Assembly (NCBI GenBank): GCA_020026395.1
Contig: JAHHQM010000003.1
Span: 62,001 to 126,000, forward strand
Source of the DNA: Alistipes sp.
GTDB lineage: Bacteria > Bacteroidota > Bacteroidia > Bacteroidales > Rikenellaceae
Direction: 5' to 3'
DNA length: 64,000 nucleotides
Shown here: positions 52,709 through 61,623 of the stretch, piece by piece
Position numbering within the stretch: position 1 is the stretch's first letter
Layout: each line of letters starts with the position of its first letter
Program-made: the position numbers and the translations under genes
Notes under the pieces: model-generated
The model's input: only the letters and a program-made list of their open reading frames with translations
Told to the model about the DNA's origin: nothing
Databases searched by the model: none

Positions 52709-54844
52709 ATGAGAGCTAAATTTTCGGAATTGAAATATGATGCCGCAGCCCAGAAGTGCTGTGGCGCCCACAATCACGGCGATGTCGAACCGTGGTTGAC
52801 GGCCGAACGCATCCCTGTAAAAGGAACTTACACGGCCGAAGATCTCGAGGGCATGGAGCACCTGAACTATACGGCAGGTCTGGCTCCCTTCCTGCGCGGT
52901 CCTTATTCCACGATGTATGTGATGCGTCCGTGGACCATTCGTCAGTATGCAGGTTTCTCGACCGCCGAGGAATCCAACGCATTCTACCGTCGTAACCTGG
53001 CTGCAGGTCAGAAAGGTTTGTCGGTGGCATTTGACCTTGCCACACACCGTGGCTACGATGCCGATCACCCGCGTGTTGTCGGTGACGTCGGTAAGGCAGG
53101 TGTGTCGATCTGCTCGGTCGAGGATATGAAGGTACTCTTCGAGGGTATTCCGTTGGATCGTATGTCCGTATCCATGACCATGAACGGTGCCGTACTGCCG
53201 ATTCTGGCATTCTACATCGTCACGGGTCTGGAGCAGGGATGTACGCTCGATCAGATGGCAGGTACCATTCAGAACGATATCCTGAAGGAGTTCATGGTGC
53301 GTAATACCTATATCTATCCGCCCGAGTTCTCGATGCGTATCATCGCCGATATTTTCGAGTACACCTCGCAGAATATGCCCAAGTTCAACTCGATTTCGAT
53401 TTCGGGTTACCACATGCAGGAGGCAGGCGCTACGGCCGACATCGAGTTGGCTTACACGCTGGCCGACGGTTTGGAGTATCTGCGTGCAGGTATCAACGCC
53501 GGAATGTCGGTCGATGCATTCGCACCGCGTCTGTCGTTCTTCTGGGCAATCGGTATGAACCACTTCATGGAGATCGCCAAGATGCGTGCCGCACGTATGT
53601 TGTGGGCAAAGATCGTCAAGCAGTTCAACCCGCAGAACAAGAAATCGCTTGCCCTGCGTACCCACTCGCAAACGTCGGGATGGTCGCTCACCGAGCAGGA
53701 TCCCTTCAACAACGTGGCACGTACGGCCATCGAGGCCATGGGTGCCGCTCTGGGTCACACGCAGTCGTTGCACACCAACGCACTCGACGAGGCAATCGCC
53801 CTGCCGACCGACTTCTCGGCACGTATTGCACGTAACACCCAGATCTACATTCAGAACGAAACGAACATCTGCCGTTCGGTCGATCCGTGGGCAGGTTCCT
53901 ACTACGTAGAGTCCCTGACCAACGAGATCGCCCACAAGGCTTGGGAGCACATCCAGGAGGTCGAGAAACTCGGCGGTATGGCCAAGGCCATCGAGACGGG
54001 TATTCCGAAGATGCGTATCGAGGAGGCTTCGGCACGCAAGCAGGCTCGTATCGACTCGGGTGAGGAGAAGATCATCGGTCTGAACGAATACCGTTTGGAG
54101 AAAGAGGCTCCGATCGACATTCTTGCCGTCGATAACACGGCCGTTCGCGAAAGCCAGATCAAACGTCTGAAGGAGTTGCGTGCAAACCGCGACGAGGCAG
54201 CCGTCAAGAAGGCTCTGGAGGCCATCACCGAATGCGTGAAGACCAAAAAGGGCAACCTGTTGGCACTGGCTGTCGAGGCCGCCAAGGTTCGCGCCACGCT
54301 GGGTGAGATCTCCGATGCCTGTGAAGTTGTCGTAGGTCGTTACAAAGCAGTTATCCGTTCAATTTCAGGTGTATACAGTTCAGAAGTGAAAAACGATAAG
54401 TCTTTTGCACACGCCAAGGAGCTTTGTGCAGAATTTGCAAAGAAGGAAGGTCGTCAGCCCCGTATCATGATCGCCAAACTCGGTCAGGACGGTCACGACC
54501 GCGGCGCAAAAGTCGTTGCCACGGGTTATGCCGACATCGGCTTCGACGTCGATATGGGCCCGTTGTTCCAGACTCCCGCCGAGGCTGCAAAACAGGCTGT
54601 CGAGAATGACGTTCACGTAGTCGGCGTATCGTCGCTGGCCGCAGGTCACCTGACGCTTGTTCCGCAGATCATCGCCGAGTTGAAGAAACTAGGTCGTGAG
54701 GATATCATCGTCATCGTGGGTGGTGTCATCCCCCACCAGGACTACGACGAGTTGTATCGTGACGGTGCCGCCGCCATCTTCGGCCCCGGTACGCCGATCG
54801 CTACGGCCGCCATCAAGATGCTCGAGATCCTCTTGCAGGACTAA
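52709..54844 (+). CDS. mutB: Methylmalonyl-CoA mutase large subunit MutB
   Basis: This 711-residue catalytic subunit binds adenosylcobalamin and rearranges succinyl-CoA to (R)-methylmalonyl-Co[21 protein letters not shown] (about 67-86) is the substrate-binding signature, [11 protein letters not shown] (about 232-242) is conserved in the barrel, and [12 protein letters not shown] at about 591-602 carries the DGHDRG motif whose His ligates cobalt. The ~30-codon linker before the B12 domain (about 54361-54450) is AT-richer than its flanks. A strong terminator follows. Confidence 0.97.
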   Translation: MRAKFSELKYDAAAQKCCGAHNHGDVEPWLTAERIPVKGTYTAEDLEGMEHLNYTAGLAPFLRGPYSTMYVMRPWTIRQYAGFSTAEESNAFYRRNLAAGQKGLSVAFDLATHRGYDADHPRVVGDVGKAGVSICSVEDMKVLFEGIPLDRMSVSMTMNGAVLPILAFYIVTGLEQGCTLDQMAGTIQNDILKEFMVRNTYIYPPEFSMRIIADIFEYTSQNMPKFNSISISGYHMQEAGATADIELAYTLADGLEYLRAGINAGMSVDAFAPRLSFFWAIGMNHFMEIAKMRAARMLWAKIVKQFNPQNKKSLALRTHSQTSGWSLTEQDPFNNVARTAIEAMGAALGHTQSLHTNALDEAIALPTDFSARIARNTQIYIQNETNICRSVDPWAGSYYVESLTNEIAHKAWEHIQEVEKLGGMAKAIETGIPKMRIEEASARKQARIDSGEEKIIGLNEYRLEKEAPIDILAVDNTAVRESQIKRLKELRANRDEAAVKKALEAITECVKTKKGNLLALAVEAAKVRATLGEISDACEVVVGRYKAVIRSISGVYSSEVKNDKSFAHAKELCAEFAKKEGRQPRIMIAKLGQDGHDRGAKVVATGYADIGFDVDMGPLFQTPAEAAKQAVENDVHVVGVSSLAAGHLTLVPQIIAELKKLGREDIIVIVGGVIPHQDYDELYRDGAAAIFGPGTPIATAAIKMLEILLQD

Positions 54845-54862
54845 TTCTTGAGCTGAAATACG

Positions 54863-54897
54863 AAAAGAGCAATCCCAAAAGGATTGCTCTTTTTTTA
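54863..54897 (+). terminator. Terminator of mutAB
   Basis: A stem of about 12 bp (54864-54875 with 54881-54892) with a 5-nt loop is followed by seven T residues; the A-rich left foot may let it serve the convergent gene too. Confidence 0.92.
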
Positions 54898-54915
54898 TGC
54901 GGTAAGCGGACGGAT

Positions 54916-55473
54916 CTACTCCTTTTTGTCCGCAATCTCGAATGTGATCTCGGCCAGTTTTCCGTTAAACAGTTTACGGATGCGATACGTTCCCGCATGG
55001 TTTCGGGTATAGAGGGTGATGGTCTGGCAGAAAAGTCTGCCCTCATTTTTCGAGAAAACCCACAACACATCCTGCCTCATCGGATTCACGGGCTGAGGCA
55101 CCCATTTACCCTCTAAAGGATCGTAACGGGCAAGGCTGTACTCCTCCCCTCCCGTGTACTCCACCTCCGAGCGATTCCGAACAAACAACGTTATTTCGGA
55201 TACTGACAACGGATAGCTTTTCTGCCCGGTCGTCAGCTGAAACGAATCGGCAGGGATCAGTTCGCCCTCCAGTTCCTCTTTGACCGAAAGTTCCAAGCCT
55301 ATGGTTTGCGGTATTGGGGAAGGAATAGTGGCTGTCGAATCGGTCTTTAACAAATTTATCGTGTCCTGCCTTTCGTCAAGAGCATCATTCCCGGCGGATT
55401 GAGGCTTTGAAGACGGGCGCTGGGAGCATCCGATCATCCCGAGGTACAGGACAACCCAAAACAGACTTTTCAT
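54916..55473 (-). CDS. Lipoprotein, possible Ig-like domain
   Basis: This 185-residue protein has a lipoprotein signal peptide with the modified Cys at residue 16 (LGMIGCSQ). After a Ser/Asp/Thr-rich linker (to about residue 60) comes a beta-rich domain (SLPLSVSEITLFVRNRS-like region, then EYSLARYDPLEGKWVPQ and TYRIRKLFNGKLAEITFEI) that resembles bacterial Ig-like domains of the Big_14 type. The function is unknown. It follows the frameshifted membrane-protein gene by 16 bp and probably shares its promoter. Composition is more AT-rich than the neighbours. Confidence 0.72.
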   Translation of the reverse strand: MKSLFWVVLYLGMIGCSQRPSSKPQSAGNDALDERQDTINLLKTDSTATIPSPIPQTIGLELSVKEELEGELIPADSFQLTTGQKSYPLSVSEITLFVRNRSEVEYTGGEEYSLARYDPLEGKWVPQPVNPMRQDVLWVFSKNEGRLFCQTITLYTRNHAGTYRIRKLFNGKLAEITFEIADKKE

Positions 55474-55489
55474 CGTTTAAAAGGGATGT

Positions 55490-55959
55490 TTACTCGTCGA
55501 GTTTTCGGGTAATTCTTCGGTTTAGATAGGCACACGCCAACGAGGCGACCATCAGGACACCTACAAGAATCACGTCCTTTGTCCGTAACGCTCCATGGAC
55601 ATTAAACAACAGGCGTTGGGCGATACCCAACACAAAAACAAGCACCATCATTCTGGAATAGCGACGGATAAAGCGCAACCGAAAGCGTTCCGTAGCTTTA
55701 GGTGCATCCTTTGCGGAGGCAACAACGGCCTCTTCTTTCGTCCGATACTCCTTCGCAAGGCATAGCCGATATAGAACCAGACAAGGATTGTAATTGCATA
55801 GCAGATATAGAACACCGTACAACTATCCGCCTCCATATTTTCCGAGAAAGGAACGCCCTCCACAAGGCAGATCAGAGTATAGATGCCCAAGGTCAGAGCA
55901 AGCCACCCAATCGCGAATCCTGCGCCCCACTTACAATAGTTTTTCTTACGCTGTTCCAT
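55490..55959 (-). pseudogene. Frameshifted membrane-protein gene
   Basis: Two overlapping minus-strand frames fit one interrupted protein. The upstream frame begins at the ATG at 55959 (MEQRKKNYCKWGAGFAIGW) and gives two transmembrane segments, ending sensibly near WFYIGYAL. From there the other frame continues with AKEYRTKEEAVVAS and two more hydrophobic segments up to the stop at 55490. A single missing base around 55755-55762 would join them into ~156 residues. The downstream frame has only TTG as an independent start. It may be a real pseudogene or a sequencing error. The family is not recognised. Confidence 0.6.
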
Positions 55960-55997
55960 AATCCCACTTTTTAATGATGACTCATAAGGTCACTACT

Positions 55998-56028
55998 CAA
56001 AGTTAGCGGTAAAGCGCCTTAAATCAAA
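55998..56028 (-). promoter_or_regulatory. Promoter for lipoprotein/membrane-protein gene pair
   Basis: On the minus strand TTTG (56025-56028), a 19-bp spacer and TAACTTTG (55998-56005) match the Bacteroidetes consensus, 38 bp before the ATG. Confidence 0.6.
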
Positions 56029-56115
56029 ATATTTGCCCGAGGTTTATTCCCCCTCCCCCCGCAAAAAAGTGCTCTTTTCGTCCGTTTTTTCACGTTAGAA
56101 CCGTCCCACTGAAAA

Positions 56116-56150
56116 CAAAAAAGGCATCGGAACAATCCGATGCCTTTTTA
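56116..56150 (-). terminator. Terminator of ppiD and the envelope cluster
   Basis: A perfect 14-bp stem (56118-56131 with 56136-56149) with a 4-nt loop has A/T runs on both sides, giving a U tract on the minus strand. Confidence 0.93.
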
Positions 56151-56169
56151 TTGGATTTAACCCAGAGGT

Positions 56170-58200
56170 TTAGAAGTACTGACCACGGAGATCCTCGATG
56201 TTCGACAGTTGCTCGATTGCGCGATTAACCATCTGGAGGAATGCGCTCTCCTGCGTTGCCTGAGCACGTACGCGCTCACCCTCGAGGTTCTGCTTGTTCT
56301 CCTCGGTGATCTTATCTACGCAGAAGACGTAAGCACCCGAGAAGCCCTTGACGGGTTCCGAAACGACGCCCTCCTTCGAAGAAGCGATGGCACCGATTAC
56401 GCGGGGCTCGAAACCGAGGTTCGGCAGGTAGTACGAAGCGTAGGTTGCGTTCTCAAACGTACCGATCTCCGACTTCCAGCTTGCAGCCTTCTCGTCGATG
56501 GTGTTGCCCGAAAGCTCCTTCACGATGTAGTCGAACTTCTTGTCGCGGATCACCATGTTGTTGATCTGCGATTTAGCCTGCTCGAACGAAGTATATTTCT
56601 CATCGTCAATGTTGGTGACGATGGCGATTACGTGATCTTTATCCACGTCAAGGATCTGCGACATGTCGCCCTCCTCGGCACCGAATGCCCAGCGAACCAG
56701 CTCACGCGAATCCTCCATGCCTCTCAACGTACGCTCGCCCTGAGCGATCGTAGCGGTACGGGGTGTGATGGCTGCATCGGCAGCGGCCTTGTTGAATGCC
56801 TCGATCGAACCCTTGGCCTTGGCAGCAAAGTTACCGGCCTCGTTCAGCACAACGCTGCGCGTTGCATCCGAAGCAACCACGGGATAGGTGATCGAAGCCA
56901 GACGATAGTGCTTCGAGGGTTTGTCCACACGGTAAGCCTGGAAAATCATCACGGCTGCACCAGCGGGAACCTTTACGATGTCACCATTCTTGATACCGTC
57001 GAAGTGATCGGTGAAATCGGTCGAGAATGCCGAGTAGGGAAGAATACCCAGATCACCACCCTGCTTTGCATTGTTCGAGTTCAGCGAATATTTCTCGGCT
57101 ACCTCGGCGAAGTTTGCACCTGCCTTAACGGCTGCCATCAGGCTGTCGGCCAATTTCTCGTCGGCGCTGCGCAGAACCAGCTGACGCAGACCCAGCGAGT
57201 CGGGAACCATCTTCGTATCGAGCGTACGAACCATCGTCCACTCGTTGTTCTTCAACACGGGACCATAGGTGTTACCTGCCTCCAGAGCATCGTTCTGCTC
57301 TTTGGGGAGTTGTGCCAGCGTTACGTAGTTCTCGGCTACCTTACCATAGTGGTTACCGCGCGTGTAATTGAACAAGTCGGTCGTAGTCTTGAACTCCTCG
57401 GCTACACCCATCACCTTGTTCTCCAGGTTGGCCATATCGTCCTCGGTGGGGTTCACCTCGAATACGACATAGGTCAGCGTGCGGTTGGGCAGCTGCTTGA
57501 ACATATTCTTGTGGCTGTTATAGTAAGCTTTCAGGTCGGCGTCGGTAACCGTCAGCAACGAATCGGCGACCTCCGTGTATTTCTTCGAAATCCAACGACC
57601 CGTGTACTGGTGGTTGGCGTGCTCAACACCTGCGTTGAGTTCGAGGCTGTTCACGTAAACACCGTTGCGCAACAGGCTCGAGAACTTCAGGCTCTCGCGC
57701 TCACCCTTAACGGCCTCGTTGATGGCCTCCCATGCCTGCTTGCTCTGAGGATCAGTCTCGGCATAAGCCAGGAAGTTTCTCACGGCAGCCATGTCATATG
57801 CTCCGGTTTCGGGATTCTGAAAGTAGTTGAGCAGGATCTGCGAAGGATACTGTCCGGCGATCATTGCCATCGTCTCCTTGTCGGTTACCTTCAGACCCAA
57901 ATCCTCAAGACCCGGCTGCATCACATACTTTGCAATCAGATTGCCCCACACACCCTGTGCAATGGCAGCAGAAGTACGCTCGTCGCTTTCCTGAACGTTG
58001 TTCTGCTTCTTGAAGTTCTCATACTGTTCGTAGTATTCCGAATAGTTGATCTTTTCGCCATCAATCACGCCTACCAGGGGATCATGGCCTGAGAATCCCA
58101 TCTCAGTTTTCAGAGAGAGAATGAATGCCAAGAGGGCAAAGGCGATAATTACGGAAAGCGCAATGCCGAACTTGGTTCGTAAAGTGTTTAAACTTGCCAT
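56170..58200 (-). CDS. Membrane-anchored peptidyl-prolyl isomerase/chaperone PpiD-like
   Basis: This 676-residue protein has a short cytoplasmic N-terminus and one transmembrane helix (about 12-30, FGIALSVIIAFALLAFILSL). A SurA_N-type chaperone region (about 36-250) with IDGEKINYSEYYEQYENF follows, and then a parvulin (PpiC) rotamase domain (about 340-440) with AAVKAGANFAEVAEKYS and GGDLGILP. It folds outer-membrane proteins in the periplasm while anchored in the inner membrane. A -7-like box at 58240-58247 suggests its own promoter after the CNNM gene. Confidence 0.92.
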   Translation of the reverse strand: MASLNTLRTKFGIALSVIIAFALLAFILSLKTEMGFSGHDPLVGVIDGEKINYSEYYEQYENFKKQNNVQESDERTSAAIAQGVWGNLIAKYVMQPGLEDLGLKVTDKETMAMIAGQYPSQILLNYFQNPETGAYDMAAVRNFLAYAETDPQSKQAWEAINEAVKGERESLKFSSLLRNGVYVNSLELNAGVEHANHQYTGRWISKKYTEVADSLLTVTDADLKAYYNSHKNMFKQLPNRTLTYVVFEVNPTEDDMANLENKVMGVAEEFKTTTDLFNYTRGNHYGKVAENYVTLAQLPKEQNDALEAGNTYGPVLKNNEWTMVRTLDTKMVPDSLGLRQLVLRSADEKLADSLMAAVKAGANFAEVAEKYSLNSNNAKQGGDLGILPYSAFSTDFTDHFDGIKNGDIVKVPAGAAVMIFQAYRVDKPSKHYRLASITYPVVASDATRSVVLNEAGNFAAKAKGSIEAFNKAAADAAITPRTATIAQGERTLRGMEDSRELVRWAFGAEEGDMSQILDVDKDHVIAIVTNIDDEKYTSFEQAKSQINNMVIRDKKFDYIVKELSGNTIDEKAASWKSEIGTFENATYASYYLPNLGFEPRVIGAIASSKEGVVSEPVKGFSGAYVFCVDKITEENKQNLEGERVRAQATQESAFLQMVNRAIEQLSNIEDLRGQYF

Positions 58201-58239
58201 ATAAATTGTTAATTATTCGTATTGTTTCAAATAAGCAGT

Positions 58240-58247
58240 CAAAGATA
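58240..58247 (-). promoter_or_regulatory. -7-like box for ppiD
   Basis: On the minus strand it reads TATCTTTG, matching TAnnTTTG, 40 bp before the ppiD ATG; no clear -33 box. Confidence 0.4.
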
Positions 58248-58272
58248 GTAATTTATTTGGAGAAAATACCAT

Positions 58273-59559
58273 TTATTTCGTTTTTTTCACGCGTGCCAAT
58301 TCAATACGCGAACGGGTCGTACGCAAAATCTTTAATTGCAGACCGTCAATTAATAAAGTCTCTCCCGCCGAGGGGATTCCCTCGTAGTGGTAGATGATGA
58401 ATCCGGCCAGCGTGTCGTATTCCTTGCTCTCCTCGAGGCCCAAATCGTACTTTTCATTGAGGTATTTGACCTCCAGACGGCACGAAAGGATCCACTCGTC
58501 GTCGCTGATCTGCTTTTCCGTCAGATCGGGCACGTCGTGTTCATCCTCGATCTCGCCGAAGATCTCCTCCAGGACATCCTCCAGCGAAATGACACCCGCC
58601 GTACCGCCGAACTCGTCGATCACGACGGCAATATTCGAACGGTGCTTGATGAAGTTCTCCAAAACCAATTGCAACGGCATGGTCTCCGGCACGAAATTGA
58701 CCTGCATGATCACATCGCTGATCGTCTTGGGTTTGGTAAACAGGCTCTTGGAATTGACATAGCCGATGATGTTGTCGATAGACTTGCGCCAAACGAAAAT
58801 ACGCGAATATTTCGTGATGACGAATCGCTGCGTGAGCTGTTCGATGGTCGTATCGTCGATATCCACGGCCTCGATGTCCACACGCGGCGCCATACAATCG
58901 CGCACGCGAAGGTCGGCGAAATCCAGCGCATTCTGGAAGATCTTCAGTTCGTTGTCCGACTCCATATGGTTCTGCTCCGGAGTGCTCGATTCGAGCAGGG
59001 AGGCCAGATCCTCACGGTCGAAAATCGGGGCGGTTTCGTCCACCTCAACCTTACGTCCGAACAGGCGCAGAATGCCGTGCGAGAGGAGCGTCGTAAATTT
59101 GGCAATCGGATAAAGAACGATATAGAAAAAGTAGATGACCGTCGAAAATGTGCGGAAATAGAAATTCGGGCTGTTCTTGAAGATCGACTTCGGCAGGAAC
59201 TCGGCCACGAAGATGATGATGGCCGTCGAAACCAGCGTCTCGACCAGCACCGATCCGTTCTGGGCGGCGCTCACCCACCCCACTTGTCCGAAAACCCAGC
59301 GCAGGAACAGCGACATGAACAGCGAATAGACGACCAATGCGATGTTGTTACCCACCAGGATCGTCGTGATGTATTGTCCGGGATGACGCATGAAAAGTTC
59401 GGCGATGTAGTTGAACATGCGGTTCTGCTTGCGGTCAATCTCCAATTTCAGGCGGTTCTTGCTCGTAAAAGCAATCTCCATACCCGAAAAAAAGGCCGAA
59501 AGCAGCAGCATGATCAGAATCACCGCCACGGTAATCACGATATCCGACATTGTCATCAT
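58273..59559 (-). CDS. CNNM/CorC-HlyC family membrane protein
   Basis: This 428-residue protein has an N-terminal DUF21/CNNM membrane domain with about four helices (residues ~5-175; LLLSAFFSGMEIAFTSKNRL is its signature). A CBS pair (about 205-325) follows, with VRDCMAPRVDIEAVDID and VIDEFGGTAGVISLEDVLEEI, and then a CorC_HlyC domain. Relatives affect magnesium or cation export and are often labelled hemolysin-like. ATGA overlap couples its start with the lptC stop. Its place between lptC and ppiD is a recurrent Bacteroidetes arrangement. Confidence 0.92.
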   Translation of the reverse strand: MMTMSDIVITVAVILIMLLLSAFFSGMEIAFTSKNRLKLEIDRKQNRMFNYIAELFMRHPGQYITTILVGNNIALVVYSLFMSLFLRWVFGQVGWVSAAQNGSVLVETLVSTAIIIFVAEFLPKSIFKNSPNFYFRTFSTVIYFFYIVLYPIAKFTTLLSHGILRLFGRKVEVDETAPIFDREDLASLLESSTPEQNHMESDNELKIFQNALDFADLRVRDCMAPRVDIEAVDIDDTTIEQLTQRFVITKYSRIFVWRKSIDNIIGYVNSKSLFTKPKTISDVIMQVNFVPETMPLQLVLENFIKHRSNIAVVIDEFGGTAGVISLEDVLEEIFGEIEDEHDVPDLTEKQISDDEWILSCRLEVKYLNEKYDLGLEESKEYDTLAGFIIYHYEGIPSAGETLLIDGLQLKILRTTRSRIELARVKKTK

Positions 59560-60206
59560 TTCTTAATCTCTTTATTGGTTTTGTCCTCCTTGGGATCCTT
59601 CCTATCGTCCGTTGAGAGCGAATCGCGACGGGCACGGGGATCGAACTCGACCTCCATGTGTTGGTTACCCTTTCTGAAACGCCAATCCTTGAATTCCTCG
59701 TCGGAGTCGAAGCCCTGGAAGAGGACGACATCGCGTCCTTCGTTCTGCACCATTTTGCCGTCAAGGTTGGAATAGACGCGTTTGGTGCGGGCATTCCAAG
59801 CCAGCTGCTGAAAGTAAAAAGTCGTTCCGTCGGATTTGCTCACCACCACATTACCCTTCGTTTCCCACAGGCCGCGTTCCGAGTAGTTGATGGCGTAGTT
59901 GGCCGTCAATACCACATTGACCGTCGAAAGCGAATCGTCCTGATAGGTGATCATCTTGATGCCCTTACGAAATTCGCGGTAAGGATCCTTGGCCTGTCCG
60001 TAACCCTCCAAAAGGGGCGTCGAAAAGGAGTACGAGCGGCGGCCGTTCTGCGATTCGACCACCGACAGATCTTCGCTGTACTCGGTCATCATCCCTTCGT
60101 CGACTGCCTCCCGATCTTTCGATTTTCGGTCACAGGCGGATAGCAAGATAGCACTCCCCACAACGGAGAGTGCTACCAAAGCATATTTAAATTTTGTAAT
60201 GCTCAT
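59556..60206 (-). CDS. lptC: LPS export protein LptC (lipoprotein form)
   Basis: This 216-residue protein begins with a hydrophobic signal and lipobox ending at C25 (AILLSACDRK), so it is likely lipid-anchored rather than held by an N-terminal helix. The LptC/OstA-like beta-jellyroll follows (about 45-175), including MITYQDDSLSTVNVVLTANY and WETKGNVVVSKSDGTTFY. LptC receives LPS from LptBFG and passes it to LptA. The last ~30 residues are charged and low complexity. Together with the kds genes it shows an LPS-producing cell. Confidence 0.88.
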   Translation of the reverse strand: MSITKFKYALVALSVVGSAILLSACDRKSKDREAVDEGMMTEYSEDLSVVESQNGRRSYSFSTPLLEGYGQAKDPYREFRKGIKMITYQDDSLSTVNVVLTANYAINYSERGLWETKGNVVVSKSDGTTFYFQQLAWNARTKRVYSNLDGKMVQNEGRDVVLFQGFDSDEEFKDWRFRKGNQHMEVEFDPRARRDSLSTDDRKDPKEDKTNKEIKK

Positions 60207-60236
60207 TTTTTGCGTCTGGCTGACCAGCCACAGAAA

Positions 60237-61571
60237 TTAGCGGGGGCGTACCGTAGTGATCACGCCGGCAGCCGTACCGCACTGTACCTTATAAGAAGAA
60301 CCTGCGGCCATATCGCGCATGAAGCACTCCTCCTTGGTCGGGAAACGGTAGCTGTATGCCGAAAGCGACTGTTTGGCCTGCTCGAGGTAACCCTCGTCCT
60401 GACCCTCCAGGAACTTCACGGCCTTGCTCATCGTGTCGTAAGCAGCCCAGTAAGCAGCCTGACCCTCGAAACCACCGCACTGACCGGCCGAAATGGCGTG
60501 GCACTGTGCCATGACGAAGTAAGCCAGACCGTTCTCGGCGTTCAGCTCAACGGCCTTGCGGGCAGCGGCATATGCACCCGAAATGTGGTTCGAAACCAAC
60601 TCAACCAAGGCGATGCGGACATGAAGTTTCTCCATCTCGGCGGGATCCTTCTCCGTAGCCAGAGCCTCGTTCAGATACTTCACGGCACGCTCGTAGTCAC
60701 CCTTGTTCTGGAAAGCCTGAGCCAGGAACATGGCGTTCTCCGACGAAGGTTTGACGGCGTAGTACTTCTCGGCAACCTCGAAGTAGTAGTCGCTCTCGCA
60801 GTTTGCACGCGACATGAGCGATACGGCCTGCGACAGCAGCTCCTCGTTGTCGGGATCGGCAGCCAGACGACCGCGGTAGAGTTTCTCGAGGTTCTCGCAG
60901 CTTGCAGCACCACTCAGACCGAATGCGGCATCGAACTGCTGTTTGAACTCGGCGTTCTCCTCGCCCGTACCGAACAGGGGCGAAAGACGATCGTACTCGG
61001 CGATGATCTCGTCGGGCGATACCATGTCGTTCTTATAGTCGTCGCAGAGGTTCGAGAAGTAAGCCACTACGGTTTCGGGATCGGAATTCTCCTGACCGGC
61101 CTCAATGGCAGCCTTGAAGGCATCGCGAACAGCCTGACGGTTCTCGGGCATGTAGGTCAATACCTCACGAGCCTTACGGTCGAGAATGTAGGCGGCACCG
61201 CGTTTGGGGTGGTTGCCGAAGTGCTTCAGACGCAGATCGTAGATCCACAACAACGAGTCGATGAAGACCTTCTTCTGCTCGTCGGTGTCAGCCTGGTCGA
61301 TCTTCTTCTTATAGATATTTGCACCGTACTGATATGCGCTCATCGTCGCAGCCGGGCAGTTCGTCAGAACCTGCTGCAAGTAGTAAGCTGCACGGTTGTA
61401 GTCCTTCATTTTGTACTCCTCCTTGAGGTAGTTCGAAGCGATCATGTTCTTCTCACGAGCTTCGGGGGTGTCTCCCCATTTCGCATACTTCGGATCACTG
61501 AAATCCTGCGCCATCGAGACCGTTGCCACAGCCATCAAAGCGGTCGAAAGTAAAATTCTGAAAGTTTTCAT
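60237..61571 (-). CDS. Periplasmic tetratricopeptide-repeat protein
   Basis: This 444-residue protein has a signal peptide (MKTFRILLSTALMAVATVSMAQ, cleavage near residue 21) and several TPR-like helical repeats, for example NAMFLAQAFQNKGDYERAVKYL (in parts, about residues 282-303) and AYYLQQVLTNCPAATMSAYQYGA near 61-83. A few Cys pairs could form disulfides. TPR proteins scaffold protein complexes. Its place between an outer-membrane barrel gene and lptC suggests a periplasmic adaptor for envelope assembly, but this is inference. No enzymatic motif is visible. Confidence 0.85.
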   Translation of the reverse strand: MKTFRILLSTALMAVATVSMAQDFSDPKYAKWGDTPEAREKNMIASNYLKEEYKMKDYNRAAYYLQQVLTNCPAATMSAYQYGANIYKKKIDQADTDEQKKVFIDSLLWIYDLRLKHFGNHPKRGAAYILDRKAREVLTYMPENRQAVRDAFKAAIEAGQENSDPETVVAYFSNLCDDYKNDMVSPDEIIAEYDRLSPLFGTGEENAEFKQQFDAAFGLSGAASCENLEKLYRGRLAADPDNEELLSQAVSLMSRANCESDYYFEVAEKYYAVKPSSENAMFLAQAFQNKGDYERAVKYLNEALATEKDPAEMEKLHVRIALVELVSNHISGAYAAARKAVELNAENGLAYFVMAQCHAISAGQCGGFEGQAAYWAAYDTMSKAVKFLEGQDEGYLEQAKQSLSAYSYRFPTKEECFMRDMAAGSSYKVQCGTAAGVITTVRPR

Positions 61572-61623
61572 GATTAGTGTTTGATTTGCAAATTATGTAC
61601 AAATTATGTTTTCTTCAGGTTGA

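Noticed and set aside
55490..55822. Independent gene beginning at 55822
   Set aside because: It has only a TTG start within the upstream frame; the continuation as one frameshifted membrane protein explains both frames better.
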